From positions 1 to 64,000 of the forward strand of contig NZ_LMNG01000004.1 in NCBI RefSeq assembly GCF_001423295.1: a DNA stretch of 64,000 bases, in the 5' to 3' direction. Below the pieces are notes generated by a model, which saw nothing but the letters and a program-made list of their open reading frames with translations, was not told the DNA's origin and did not search any database. Of this stretch, positions 18,632 to 27,121 are shown piece by piece. The position numbers and the translations under genes were made by a program. Position 1 is the first letter of the stretch, and every line of letters begins with the position of its first letter. Source of the DNA: Methylobacterium sp. Leaf112. Its GTDB lineage: Bacteria; Pseudomonadota; Alphaproteobacteria; Rhizobiales; Beijerinckiaceae.

Positions 18632-19764
18632 GACGGGAGGGTCCGGCGGATCGCGAGGAGCCGCTTGTCGATCTCGCTCGACCGCTGGAGGCGGTCGAGT
18701 TCGTCGAGATCGTCGGAGGCCGGGGCGGAGGGCAGGCCGGTGAGCCGGTCGATGGCCCGGAGGGGGCCGTCGAGGCCGCGGCGGGGCTTGCGCTCCTCGC
18801 TGCCGTAGCCCTTGAGGTCGCCCGCCTCGGGACTGGGCCGGCGCAGGAGCGCAACCCGGTGCTCGGCGTCGCGCCGGGCCGCGTTGGCGGCGTCGAAGGC
18901 GCTCTGGGCCGTCGCCATCCGCTCGGCGACGTCCTGCAGGGACGCGTCGAGGGCGCCGATCTGGGTTTCGAGATCGATCTGCCGGGCGATCCCGGCGCGC
19001 GCGGCATCCTCCCGGTCGTGCTGGAGGGCGGTGGCGATCTTCGCCGCGAGGCCCGCCACCTCCGCGGCGAGCTGGCCCCGGCGCTGCTCGATCCGGAACG
19101 CCTCGGCCTGGATGCGGCCGAGATCGGTGCGGGCCTCGGCGATGACCTCGTCGATCTCGCGCAGGGCCTGATCGGCGACGCCCTGCGGGTCACGGTTCTC
19201 GAGCCGATCGAGGGCGGCGTTCGACGCACCGGCGATGATGCGCCCGACCCGGGTCAGGATGGTCTCGGTCATGGTTGTCTGCTCCTCGATCGGTGCGTGC
19301 AGGGCGACGCCGGCATGGAGGGTGAGCGTCTCGCCCACGATGATCAGCCGTGCGGCTGAGACCTCGCGCCAGGGGCCGTCGTAGCCCTCGACGCGGTAGG
19401 ACAGGGTGCGGCGGCCCGCGAGGGTGAGGATGCTGACCTGCGACGGGCCTTTGACGGAGAACAGCTTCTCGTCGAGGGGGATCGCATCGACGCCGTCGGG
19501 ACTGTCGCCGAGGTGCTGGGCGTAGTCGCGGATTCCGAGGGTCACGAACCGCGACGGCAGGCCCGTCTCGGCGCGCACCTGCTGATAGGCCAGCTCCGTG
19601 AGGATCACGACATTGGCGCGCAGCCGATGCCGAGCGCGAATTTCGTCGAGGATGACGAGCATCCGCCGGTAGGCCGCGAGCAGGTCGTGGAAGGCCGCGA
19701 CGTCGCCGGCCCCGGGCAGGAGGCGGTAGACGATTCGCGACGGAAGCGTACCGGATCTGGCCAT
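18628..19764 (-). CDS. PspA/IM30-domain protein with an unknown N-terminal domain
   Basis: One continuous frame of about 378 residues from ATG 19764. Residues 165-378 are a PspA/IM30 protein: MTETILTRVGRIIAGASNAALDRLEN leads into a long helical coiled coil, but with hyphen-like breaks and a divergent C-terminus. Confidence 0.6.
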   Translation of the reverse strand: MARSGTLPSRIVYRLLPGAGDVAAFHDLLAAYRRMLVILDEIRARHRLRANVVILTELAYQQVRAETGLPSRFVTLGIRDYAQHLGDSPDGVDAIPLDEKLFSVKGPSQVSILTLAGRRTLSYRVEGYDGPWREVSAARLIIVGETLTLHAGVALHAPIEEQTTMTETILTRVGRIIAGASNAALDRLENRDPQGVADQALREIDEVIAEARTDLGRIQAEAFRIEQRRGQLAAEVAGLAAKIATALQHDREDAARAGIARQIDLETQIGALDASLQDVAERMATAQSAFDAANAARRDAEHRVALLRRPSPEAGDLKGYGSEERKPRRGLDGPLRAIDRLTGLPSAPASDDLDELDRLQRSSEIDKRLLAIRRTLPS

Positions 19765-19775
19765 GCAGAGAAGGT

Positions 19776-19796
19776 AAAACACCGATCCGGTGTTTT
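19776..19796. promoter_or_regulatory. Perfect palindrome just upstream of the PspA operon
   Basis: AAAACACCG (19776-19784) and CGGTGTTTT (19788-19796) are exact inverted repeats separated by ATC. The site begins 12 bases upstream of the proposed ATG at 19764 and is AT-rich compared with its surroundings. Its size and symmetry fit a dimeric repressor or activator operator; no specific regulator is matched. Confidence 0.55.
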
Positions 19797-20054
19797 CAAG
19801 GGAATGGGCGCCTTCGACCTGCGCAGACCGATCCTCGTCCCCGGCCGTGCGTCCAGAGCGGCGACCGGTTCGGTCGACCCCGACCGAGTCGAAGCCTGCA
19901 TCTTGACCGGGATCGCGCCCACGACAACGCTCGCAGAAGTAGAATTTTGCAAGGCCCTTGAACCCGCCCCCCGAACATCGACACGATGGCCGTTCGGGAC
20001 GCCGGCGTCCGCCGGCGCGCCGGGGTGGACGAAGTTTTGCTTGCGGGCTGGCCC

Positions 20055-20870
20055 ATGGATCTCAACGGCGTCACATCCGTCATCACCCCGGGACCAGCCG
20101 ACGCGCTGCCCGACTGGCAGGCCGGCGATGCGTGGCTGGCGGGTGGAACCTGGCTGTTCTCGCAGCCGCAACCGCAGCTCGGCCGGCTGATCGACCTCGC
20201 CGGCCTGGGCTGGCCGACGCACGCGGTCTCGGACAGCGGCCTGACCCTGTCGGCGACGGGCACCATCGCGGAGCTCGACCGGCTGGACCTGCCGCCGGCC
20301 TGGGTCGCCTCGCCCCTCATCGGGCAGTGCTGCCGGGCGCTGCTCGGCTCGTTCAAGATCTGGAACACGGCGACCGTCGGCGGCAACCTCTGCATGGCCC
20401 TGCCGGCCGGGCCGATGATCGCCCTGACGGCCGCCCTCGACGGCGTCTGCACCATCCGTATGCGAGGCGGGGGCGAGCGGCACCTCGCCGTCCCCGACTT
20501 CGTCCTCGGCCCCGAGCGGACGGCGCTGCAACCGGGCGAACTCCTGCGCAGCGTCGCCCTGCCGGTGGCGGCCCTGTGCCGGCGGACCGCGTTCCGACGC
20601 ATCTCCCTGAGCCCGAACGGCCGCTCCGGCGCGCTGCTGATCGGGACGCGGGACGGCGCGGGGGCGTTCGTCCTGACCGTGACGGCGGCGACGCGCCGCC
20701 CGGTGCGGATCGCGTTCGACGCCGTGCCCGATGCGCAGGCCCTGCGGGAGCGGATCCTGGCGGCGATCCGCGACCCGGACTGGTACGACGACGTCCACGG
20801 CACGCCGGATTGGCGGCGTCACGTCTCCCTCTTCCTCGCAGAAGACATCCGGCAGGAGTTGACCCGATGA
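20055..20870 (+). CDS. Xanthine-dehydrogenase-family FAD-binding subunit
   Basis: A 271-residue FAD-binding subunit (PF00941) of a molybdenum hydroxylase. It shuttles electrons from the iron-sulfur clusters to the final acceptor. Signatures are GGTWLF near residue 32, and NTATVGGNLCMALPAGPM, the flavin-contacting segment that in the family reads xxTIGGNLxxASPxxD. The C-terminal CODH_FAD_C-like part (RISLSPNGRSGALLIG) follows. The ATG at 20055 is used; an upstream in-frame ATG at 19986 would add 23 residues with poor bias. Its TGA overlaps the start of the next gene (ATGA), so the two are translationally coupled. Confidence 0.85.
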   Translation: MDLNGVTSVITPGPADALPDWQAGDAWLAGGTWLFSQPQPQLGRLIDLAGLGWPTHAVSDSGLTLSATGTIAELDRLDLPPAWVASPLIGQCCRALLGSFKIWNTATVGGNLCMALPAGPMIALTAALDGVCTIRMRGGGERHLAVPDFVLGPERTALQPGELLRSVALPVAALCRRTAFRRISLSPNGRSGALLIGTRDGAGAFVLTVTAATRRPVRIAFDAVPDAQALRERILAAIRDPDWYDDVHGTPDWRRHVSLFLAEDIRQELTR

Positions 20871-23641
20871 TCCTGACCGTCAACGGGCAGGCGCAGGACG
20901 CCGCGCCGCGGCCCGGCCAGTGCCTGCGGACCCTTCTGCGGGAGCTCGGCTGGTTCGGGGTCAAGAAGGGCTGCGATGCGGGCGATTGCGGCGCCTGCAC
21001 CGTGCATCTCGACGGCGAGCCGGTGCATTCCTGCCTCCTGCCCGCCTTCAGGGCCGAGGGACGCGCCGTCACCACCATCGAGGGCCTCGGCGGCCCCTGC
21101 GCCCCCGGCGGCGGACCGGCCGCGCGCACCCACCCCATGCAGGACGCCTTCCTGGATGCGCAGGGCTTCCAATGCGGCTTCTGCACGCCCGGGATAATCA
21201 TGACGGCGGCGGCCCTGGACCAGGGCCAGCGGCAGGATCTCGGCACGGCCCTGAAGGGCAACCTCTGCCGCTGCACCGGCTACCGCGCAATCCGCGACGC
21301 CGTGGCGGGCGTTCCTCATGCCGAGGCCCCCGGCGCCTGCGCGGACCCCGTCGGACGCAACCTTCCCGCACCGGCGAGCCGCGGCGTCGTCTCGGGGACG
21401 GCCGCCTACACCCTCGACGTCGCGGTACCGAGGGTGCTGCACCTGAAGGTCTTGCGCTCGCCCCACGCCCATGCGCGCATCCTGCGGATCGACCGGCACG
21501 CGGCGCTGGCCGTTCCGGGCGTGGTGGCGGTTTTCACCCACGCGGACGTGCCGCCGCGCCGGTTCTCGACGGGCCGGCACGAGAACCCGGCCGACGACGC
21601 GCCCGACACCCTGATCCTCGATCCCGTCCTGCGCTTCGTCGGCCAGCGGGTGGCCGCCGTGGTGGCCGAGACCGAGGCCGCGGCGGAGGCCGGCGTCCAG
21701 GCCCTCGTCGTCACCTACGAGACGCGGCCGGCCCTCCTCGATCCGGACGCGGCGCTCCGCCCGGACGCCCCCCTGGTGCACGATCCGAGAGACCGCGATC
21801 CGCCGCCCCCGTGGGCGGACGCACCGCCGCTCCTGCCCCATCCGAACCTCGCGGCCGAGGCCCACGGTGCCATCGGCGACGTCGAGTCGGGGTTCGCGCA
21901 AGCCGACCTGATCCACGAGGCGGAGTACGTCTCCCAGCGCGTGCAGCACGCGCATCTGGAGACCCACGGTGCCGTGGGCTGGATCGACGCGGATGGCCGG
22001 CTCGTGCTGCGCTCCTCGACGCAGGTGCCGTTCCTGACCCGGGATGCCCTCTGCGCCCTGTTCGACCTCGACCGGGCCGCGGTCCGCGTCCTGTGCGGCC
22101 GGGTCGGCGGAGGCTTCGGCGGCAAGCAGGAGATGCTGACCGAGGACCTCGTCGCCCTGGCGATCCTCAGGACCGGACGGCCGGTGCAGTGGGAGCTGAC
22201 CCGCGAGGAGCAGTTCACCGCCGCCACTACGCGCCATCCCATGCGGGTGCGGGTGCGGATGGGCGCCCGGGCCGACGGCACCCTGACGGCGATCCAGCTG
22301 ACGGTGCTGTCCAACACCGGCTCCTATGCCAACCATGCCGGCGGCGTGCTGCATCACGGCTGCAACGAGAGCATCGCCGCCTACAACTGCCCGAACAAGC
22401 GGGTGGACGGCTACAGCGTCTACACGAACACCCTGCCGGCGGGCGCGTTTCGCGGCTACGGCCTCAGCCAGACGATCTTCGCCATGGAATCGGCCGTGGA
22501 CGAATTGGCGCGCGGGCTCGGCCTCGATCCCTTCGCCATGCGCCGCCGCAACGCCGTGCGGCCGGGCGACCCGATGGTTTCCACCAGCCTCGAGCCCCAC
22601 GACGTCGCGTACGGCTCCTACGGCCTCGACCAGTGCCTCGACCTCGCTCAGGCCGCCCTCGCCGAAGCCGCCCTCGCGGAGGATCCGGGCGCCCGCCCGC
22701 CGGGGTCGGACTGGTGCGTCGGCGAGGGCATGGCCATGGCGATGATCGATACGATTCCGCCGCGCGGCCACTTCGCCCACGCGCGGATCCGCCTCGACGG
22801 GGACGGCTACGCCCTGGCGGTGGGCACGGCCGAATTCGGCAACGGCACCAGCACGGTCCACGCCCAGATCGCCGCGCAGGCCCTCGCCACCACGCCCGAC
22901 CGCATCCGCCTGATCCAGGCCGACACCGACGCCGTCCTCCACGACACCGGCGCCTACGGAAGCACCGGGATCGTGGTGTCGGGTCAGGCGAATCTTCGCG
23001 CGGCGACGGCCCTGGCCGACGCCCTCGTGCAGGCGGCCGCCGCCCGGATGGGCGTCGCCCCGGAGCACTGCCGCCTGGCGGGCGAATGCGTGGAGACGCC
23101 CGCCGGCCCGGTTCCGCTCACCGCCCTCGCGCCCCTGGAGGCGCGGGCCGAGGCCGACGGCAGTCCGCGCTCGGTGGCCTTCAACGTCCAGGCGTTCCGC
23201 GTCGCCGTGCACCCGATGAGCGGCGAGGTGCGGATTCTCGCGAGCATCCAGGCCGTGGATGCCGGCGTGGTGATCAACCCGATGCAGTGCCGCGGCCAGG
23301 TCGAGGGCGGGGTGGCGCAGGCGCTGGGCGCGGCGCTCTACGAGGATTACCGCCTCGACCACGAAGGCAGCGTCCTCACGCGGACGTTCCGCAACTACCA
23401 CATCCCGGCCTGCGCCGACGTACCCGACACCCGGGTGCTGTTCGCCGAGACCCACGACCGCATCGGGCCGCTCGGCGCCAAGTCCATGAGCGAATCGCCC
23501 TACAACCCCGTCGCCCCGGCGCTGGCCAACGCGATTCGCGACGCGACGGGCGCGCGCCTCACCGCGACGCCGTTCGCGCCGGACCGGATCTTTCGTCAGG
23601 TGATGGCGGCGGTCGCGGAGCGGGAGCGCGCCGCACCGTGA
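20867..23641 (+). CDS. Xanthine-dehydrogenase-family fusion of [2Fe-2S] and molybdopterin-binding subunits
   Basis: A 924-residue fused enzyme. The N-terminal ~150 residues are the double [2Fe-2S] subunit, with the plant-type cluster at Cys36, Cys41, Cys44, Cys56 and the second cluster at Cys103, Cys106, Cys134, Cys136. The rest is the molybdenum-cofactor domain, with GRVGGGFGGKQ, the AFRGYG arginine motif, GSTGIVVSGQA and a C-terminal GAKSMSE holding the catalytic glutamate. It should hydroxylate a purine or other N-heterocycle, using the FAD subunit encoded just upstream. The gene's place beside uricase, 8-oxoguanine deaminase and a purine permease favours hypoxanthine/xanthine. The Mo-site residues differ from classical XdhB, so the exact substrate is open. 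It ends six bases from the convergent amidase gene. Confidence 0.85.
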   Translation: MILTVNGQAQDAAPRPGQCLRTLLRELGWFGVKKGCDAGDCGACTVHLDGEPVHSCLLPAFRAEGRAVTTIEGLGGPCAPGGGPAARTHPMQDAFLDAQGFQCGFCTPGIIMTAAALDQGQRQDLGTALKGNLCRCTGYRAIRDAVAGVPHAEAPGACADPVGRNLPAPASRGVVSGTAAYTLDVAVPRVLHLKVLRSPHAHARILRIDRHAALAVPGVVAVFTHADVPPRRFSTGRHENPADDAPDTLILDPVLRFVGQRVAAVVAETEAAAEAGVQALVVTYETRPALLDPDAALRPDAPLVHDPRDRDPPPPWADAPPLLPHPNLAAEAHGAIGDVESGFAQADLIHEAEYVSQRVQHAHLETHGAVGWIDADGRLVLRSSTQVPFLTRDALCALFDLDRAAVRVLCGRVGGGFGGKQEMLTEDLVALAILRTGRPVQWELTREEQFTAATTRHPMRVRVRMGARADGTLTAIQLTVLSNTGSYANHAGGVLHHGCNESIAAYNCPNKRVDGYSVYTNTLPAGAFRGYGLSQTIFAMESAVDELARGLGLDPFAMRRRNAVRPGDPMVSTSLEPHDVAYGSYGLDQCLDLAQAALAEAALAEDPGARPPGSDWCVGEGMAMAMIDTIPPRGHFAHARIRLDGDGYALAVGTAEFGNGTSTVHAQIAAQALATTPDRIRLIQADTDAVLHDTGAYGSTGIVVSGQANLRAATALADALVQAAAARMGVAPEHCRLAGECVETPAGPVPLTALAPLEARAEADGSPRSVAFNVQAFRVAVHPMSGEVRILASIQAVDAGVVINPMQCRGQVEGGVAQALGAALYEDYRLDHEGSVLTRTFRNYHIPACADVPDTRVLFAETHDRIGPLGAKSMSESPYNPVAPALANAIRDATGARLTATPFAPDRIFRQVMAAVAERERAAP

Positions 23642-23647
23642 TGCCGG

Positions 23648-25087
23648 TCAGGCCGTCCTTTCAGAAAAGATCGCCTTCTTGACGATGGCGTGGACACCCC
23701 AATTGCCGTCCACCACCTGGGTGATCCCGAAATCGACGGCGATGGACATGAGCGAGATGGCCTCGTCCTCGGTCAGCCCCTTCGCGTGCATGAGGAAGGA
23801 GCGCATCTTGCGGAAGGCGTCGCGCATGGCGAGGTCGAGGGAGGATTTCTGGAAGATCGCACTCTGCGCTTCCGGACCGAGGTCGCGCAGGTAGTTCGGA
23901 TAGCTGAAGCCCGATAGCACCCACTCGTCGCGCGTCTCGATCATCGGGAAATCGAGGGCTTCGAGGGGCGTGCCAGCGAGAGCGGCCTTCTTGTGCAAGA
24001 TGAATTGGAAGGTGCCCGTGAGCGAGCACTCGATCGCCGTGCCGCAGAGCTCGGAATCGCCCTGGCTGGCATGGGGATCGCCCACCGAGAACAGGGCGCC
24101 GGGCACGGCCACGGGATAATACATGGTCGCACCCTTGCCGATGCGCCAATTGTCGATGTTGCCGCCAGTGTAGCTCGGCGGGATCGAGTTCACCATGTCG
24201 GCCTCGGCCGGCGCGAGGCCCATGGTGCCGAAATGCGGACGGATCGGCACCCGGATTCCCTTGAGCACGTCGTAGGTGCGCTTGGTTTTGGTGTGATCGA
24301 CGGGAAGGCCCGGGTAATCGATGATCGAGTGCAGCACCCCGTCGGGGTCGGTGACGCCGGGCCAGGGAAAGCTGTAGACCGCCTTGGCCCAGTCCCGCTC
24401 GCCGCCGGCATCGACCTCGTAGATGGTGACGATCTCGCGCTTCTTGCCCTCCAGCATGTCATTGTAGTGGTAGCCCCACCACGCCGCCGCGTTGCTGCCG
24501 AAGGTCGAGCCCTTGAACTTCAGGTTGGCGGAGGGGCGCGGCGCCACGTCGAGGATGCGGACTTCGAGGACGTCGCCGGGCTCGGCGCCCCGGATCGCCA
24601 CGGGCCCGGTGCAGATATGGACGCCGAGGCCGCCGCCCGGACCGAGCTTGGCATCCTCGGGGCCGGCGCCCCGGCGGGCGACGCCCTTCTTGTCCTTGGT
24701 CCAGAGGAATACGCTCTCGGCGCCCGGATCCCCCGTGACCATGCGTTCGGCGTCGTCGTTGGCATGGTGGGTCAGCGTCTCGATGGTGACGTAATCGCCC
24801 GACGCGATCTCGATACGGGGTTTCAGGGTCTTGCTGAAATAGCCCCAATGCACCGTCTCCGCCGTGGCGGGCAGGTGGTGGTGGGCGGCGTGCGCCGCGC
24901 TCGTACGACCAGCCTCGGCCACGGCGGGACTCACCAGGGAGAGCCCGCCGGCCGCCAGGGCCGCCGCGCCCCCGGACGCGACGAAACCGCTCTTCAGGAA
25001 GGCTCGCCGTTCGGGTTGCATGTCACGCCGGTAGCGCAGGCGATGCTCCGCGAAGGCGGCGCAGGTCGGGTCGTCGCCAAGGCACAT
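23648..25087 (-). CDS. Tat-exported acetamidase/formamidase family protein
   Basis: A 479-residue FmdA/AmdA-type amidase (PF03069), which hydrolyses short amides such as formamide or acetamide to ammonia and the acid. The family core is visible: HWGYFSKTLKPRIEIASGDYVTIE, GVHICTGPVAIRGAEPGDVLEV, VGDPHASQGDSELCGTAIE and a C-terminal DFGITQVVDGNWGVHA. Unlike most members it begins with a twin-arginine signal (ERRAFLK around residue 28, then an Ala/Gly-rich helix), so it should act in the periplasm. ATG 25087 is chosen for the GGAGAG six bases upstream. It follows atzF by 67 bases on the same strand, which suggests joint work on urea-like or amide nitrogen. Confidence 0.85.
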   Translation of the reverse strand: MCLGDDPTCAAFAEHRLRYRRDMQPERRAFLKSGFVASGGAAALAAGGLSLVSPAVAEAGRTSAAHAAHHHLPATAETVHWGYFSKTLKPRIEIASGDYVTIETLTHHANDDAERMVTGDPGAESVFLWTKDKKGVARRGAGPEDAKLGPGGGLGVHICTGPVAIRGAEPGDVLEVRILDVAPRPSANLKFKGSTFGSNAAAWWGYHYNDMLEGKKREIVTIYEVDAGGERDWAKAVYSFPWPGVTDPDGVLHSIIDYPGLPVDHTKTKRTYDVLKGIRVPIRPHFGTMGLAPAEADMVNSIPPSYTGGNIDNWRIGKGATMYYPVAVPGALFSVGDPHASQGDSELCGTAIECSLTGTFQFILHKKAALAGTPLEALDFPMIETRDEWVLSGFSYPNYLRDLGPEAQSAIFQKSSLDLAMRDAFRKMRSFLMHAKGLTEDEAISLMSIAVDFGITQVVDGNWGVHAIVKKAIFSERTA

Positions 25088-25154
25088 CTCGTCTCTCCGA
25101 AGCTGGGGCGTCCGGAGCCGTGTACGCAAGGGCGCGGCCAAGCTCCGCCGGCGA

Positions 25155-27020
25155 TCAAGCGGTGCCTCCCGGTTCGGCCGCGGCCCGGTAGGTGCGCCAC
25201 CCGCCGTACCGGGTGATCTCCGGGGCCTCCGCGACGGCGTGCGCCTCGCAGAGGAAGCCCGGAACCGCTCTTCCGTCGGCCAGGGCGATCCGGCCGATCC
25301 CCAGGGGTGCGGGGATCGCGGCGACGAAGCGGCCGAAGGCCTCCGGCGGCAGCGTCCAGATCTCGACCGCGATCCCGGGTCCGTCGAAACCCGGGTCGCG
25401 CACGAGGCCGGGCTTGGCGGGCTCGGTGTGCGGCAAGACGTAGAGGCGGTAGTCGGACTTGGTCCGGGTCTTCTCCAGCAGGGTCGCGCCGAGGGCGAGC
25501 AGCTCGCCGTTGAGGGGGAGGCCGGACAGATGCGCCCCCACCACCGCGAGGGCGACGCCGGCGTGGCCGGGCTCCGGGCGACGGACGAAGTCCGGCACGG
25601 CCCCGGCGCGGTCGCGCCCCAGGCCGCACGCGGCCCCCCGGTGGAGGGCATCGGCCATCGGTCCCAGGGCATCGTCGCTGCCGCCGGGGCCGACCAGGGT
25701 GACGCCAAGGGGCAGGCCGTCGCCCCGGAACCCCGCCGGCACCGCGATGGCGGCGAGGCCGAGCAGGTTGGCGAAGTTGGTGTAGAGGCCGAGCCGGCTG
25801 TTGAGCGCGACGGGGTCGTCGCGCATGGCGGCCACCGTGTAGATCGTCGGCGCCGTCGGCAGGAGCAGGATGTCGAGGCCGGAAAACAGGGCGTCCGCCT
25901 CGCGCTTCAGGGCCTCGAACCGATAGCGGCCGCGAAAGGCGTCGACGGCGCTGAACGCCCCGGCGGAGGCGACGATGGCGCGCACGCTCGGATCGAAATC
26001 GTCGGCGTTCGTGCCGAAGAACGTCTCGACCGCCGCGAGGCGCTCGGCCACCCAGGGGCCGCCGTAGAGGAGGTCGGCGATGGCACGCAGGGGGGCGTAG
26101 TCGAACGCGACGGGCGTGCCGCCCAGGGCTTCGAGCCGGGCGACGGCCGCGTCGTAGAGGCGCTCGGCCTCGGTGTCGCCGAAGAATTCGCGGTCCGCCC
26201 CCGTCAGCACCCCGAAGCGCGGGGCGGACGGCAGGGACACGGGCGTGATGCGCCGGGCGTAGATGTCGCTCCCGTCGAACCCCTCGGCGATCCGTCGGAT
26301 CTCGATCCCATCCGCGACGCACGGGGCGAACACGGTGATGCAATCGAGGCTGCGACAGGCCGGAACGAGGCCGGTGGTGGAGACGAGACCCGGCGTCGGC
26401 TTGATGCCCACGAGATTGTTGAAGGCGGCCGGGACCCGGCCGGAGCCGGCGGTGTCGGTGCCGAGGGAGAAGCAGGCCAGCCCCGCCGCCACCGCCACCG
26501 CCGAGCCCGAACTCGACCCTCCGGAGATGTGGTCGGGCGAGAAGACGCTGCGGGGTGCGCCGTAGGGGGATCGGGTGCCGTTGAGGCCCGTGGCGAACTG
26601 GTCGAGGTTGGCCTTGCCGATGACGAGGGCGCCGGCCGCCTTCAGCCGCGCGATCACGTGCGCGTCCTGCGCCGGCTCGAACGCGAAGGCCGGGCAGGCC
26701 GCGGTGGTGGGCAGGCCGGCGACGTCGATGTTGTCCTTCACCGCGAAAGGCACACCCCAGAGCGGCAGGGAATTCGGCTCGGGGTGGCGCGCCATCAGGG
26801 CACGGGCCGCCGCGATCAGGTGTTCGCGGGGGACGGGCGTGATGAAGACGGCCGGGTCGGGACAGGCCGCCATGCGGTCGGATACGCGGGCGGCGAGGTC
26901 GGCCGGGCTCAGGTCTCCGGCGGCGTAGCGTGCACGCAGGGCCGCGAGGGTCAGGACCGGCGGCAGGCCGTCATCCGCGCGCGGATCGTAAATCGCGTCG
27001 TTGTGCTCACCACGATGCAT
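25155..27020 (-). CDS. atzF: Allophanate hydrolase
   Basis: A 621-residue allophanate hydrolase (EC 3.5.1.54), which splits allophanate into two CO2 and two NH3. The N-terminal amidase-signature domain has the Ser-cisSer-Lys triad as Lys95 (PFAVKDNID), Ser169 (ISGGSSSGS) and Ser193 (GTDTAGSGR). These match Pseudomonas AtzF Lys91, Ser165 and Ser189 with a constant +4 shift. The C-terminal ~170 residues form the second AtzF domain (PLNGELLALGATLLEKT; YRLYVLPHTEPAKPGLVR). The start ATG 27020 sits behind a strong AGGAGG. A TGTATACA palindrome at 27033-27040 lies directly before that sequence. It is downstream of a LysR gene and upstream of the Tat amidase; its substrate would come from the biuret hydrolase 3 kb away. 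Confidence 0.92.
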   Translation of the reverse strand: MHRGEHNDAIYDPRADDGLPPVLTLAALRARYAAGDLSPADLAARVSDRMAACPDPAVFITPVPREHLIAAARALMARHPEPNSLPLWGVPFAVKDNIDVAGLPTTAACPAFAFEPAQDAHVIARLKAAGALVIGKANLDQFATGLNGTRSPYGAPRSVFSPDHISGGSSSGSAVAVAAGLACFSLGTDTAGSGRVPAAFNNLVGIKPTPGLVSTTGLVPACRSLDCITVFAPCVADGIEIRRIAEGFDGSDIYARRITPVSLPSAPRFGVLTGADREFFGDTEAERLYDAAVARLEALGGTPVAFDYAPLRAIADLLYGGPWVAERLAAVETFFGTNADDFDPSVRAIVASAGAFSAVDAFRGRYRFEALKREADALFSGLDILLLPTAPTIYTVAAMRDDPVALNSRLGLYTNFANLLGLAAIAVPAGFRGDGLPLGVTLVGPGGSDDALGPMADALHRGAACGLGRDRAGAVPDFVRRPEPGHAGVALAVVGAHLSGLPLNGELLALGATLLEKTRTKSDYRLYVLPHTEPAKPGLVRDPGFDGPGIAVEIWTLPPEAFGRFVAAIPAPLGIGRIALADGRAVPGFLCEAHAVAEAPEITRYGGWRTYRAAAEPGGTA

Positions 27021-27121
27021 CCTTGCCTCCTTTGTATACACGGCGCGACACGTCACCGGACGCCGCCTCGCCCGCGACGCGTTCCCCGCTTCCCCGTGAG
27101 CAAGCCCGTTGCCAAGGCGCC

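Noticed and set aside
20819-23455. 878-residue open frame opposite the molybdenum hydroxylase
   Set aside because: High GC removes stop codons from the antisense frame; the plus-strand product has all eight cluster cysteines and the molybdenum motifs, so the antisense frame is a shadow.
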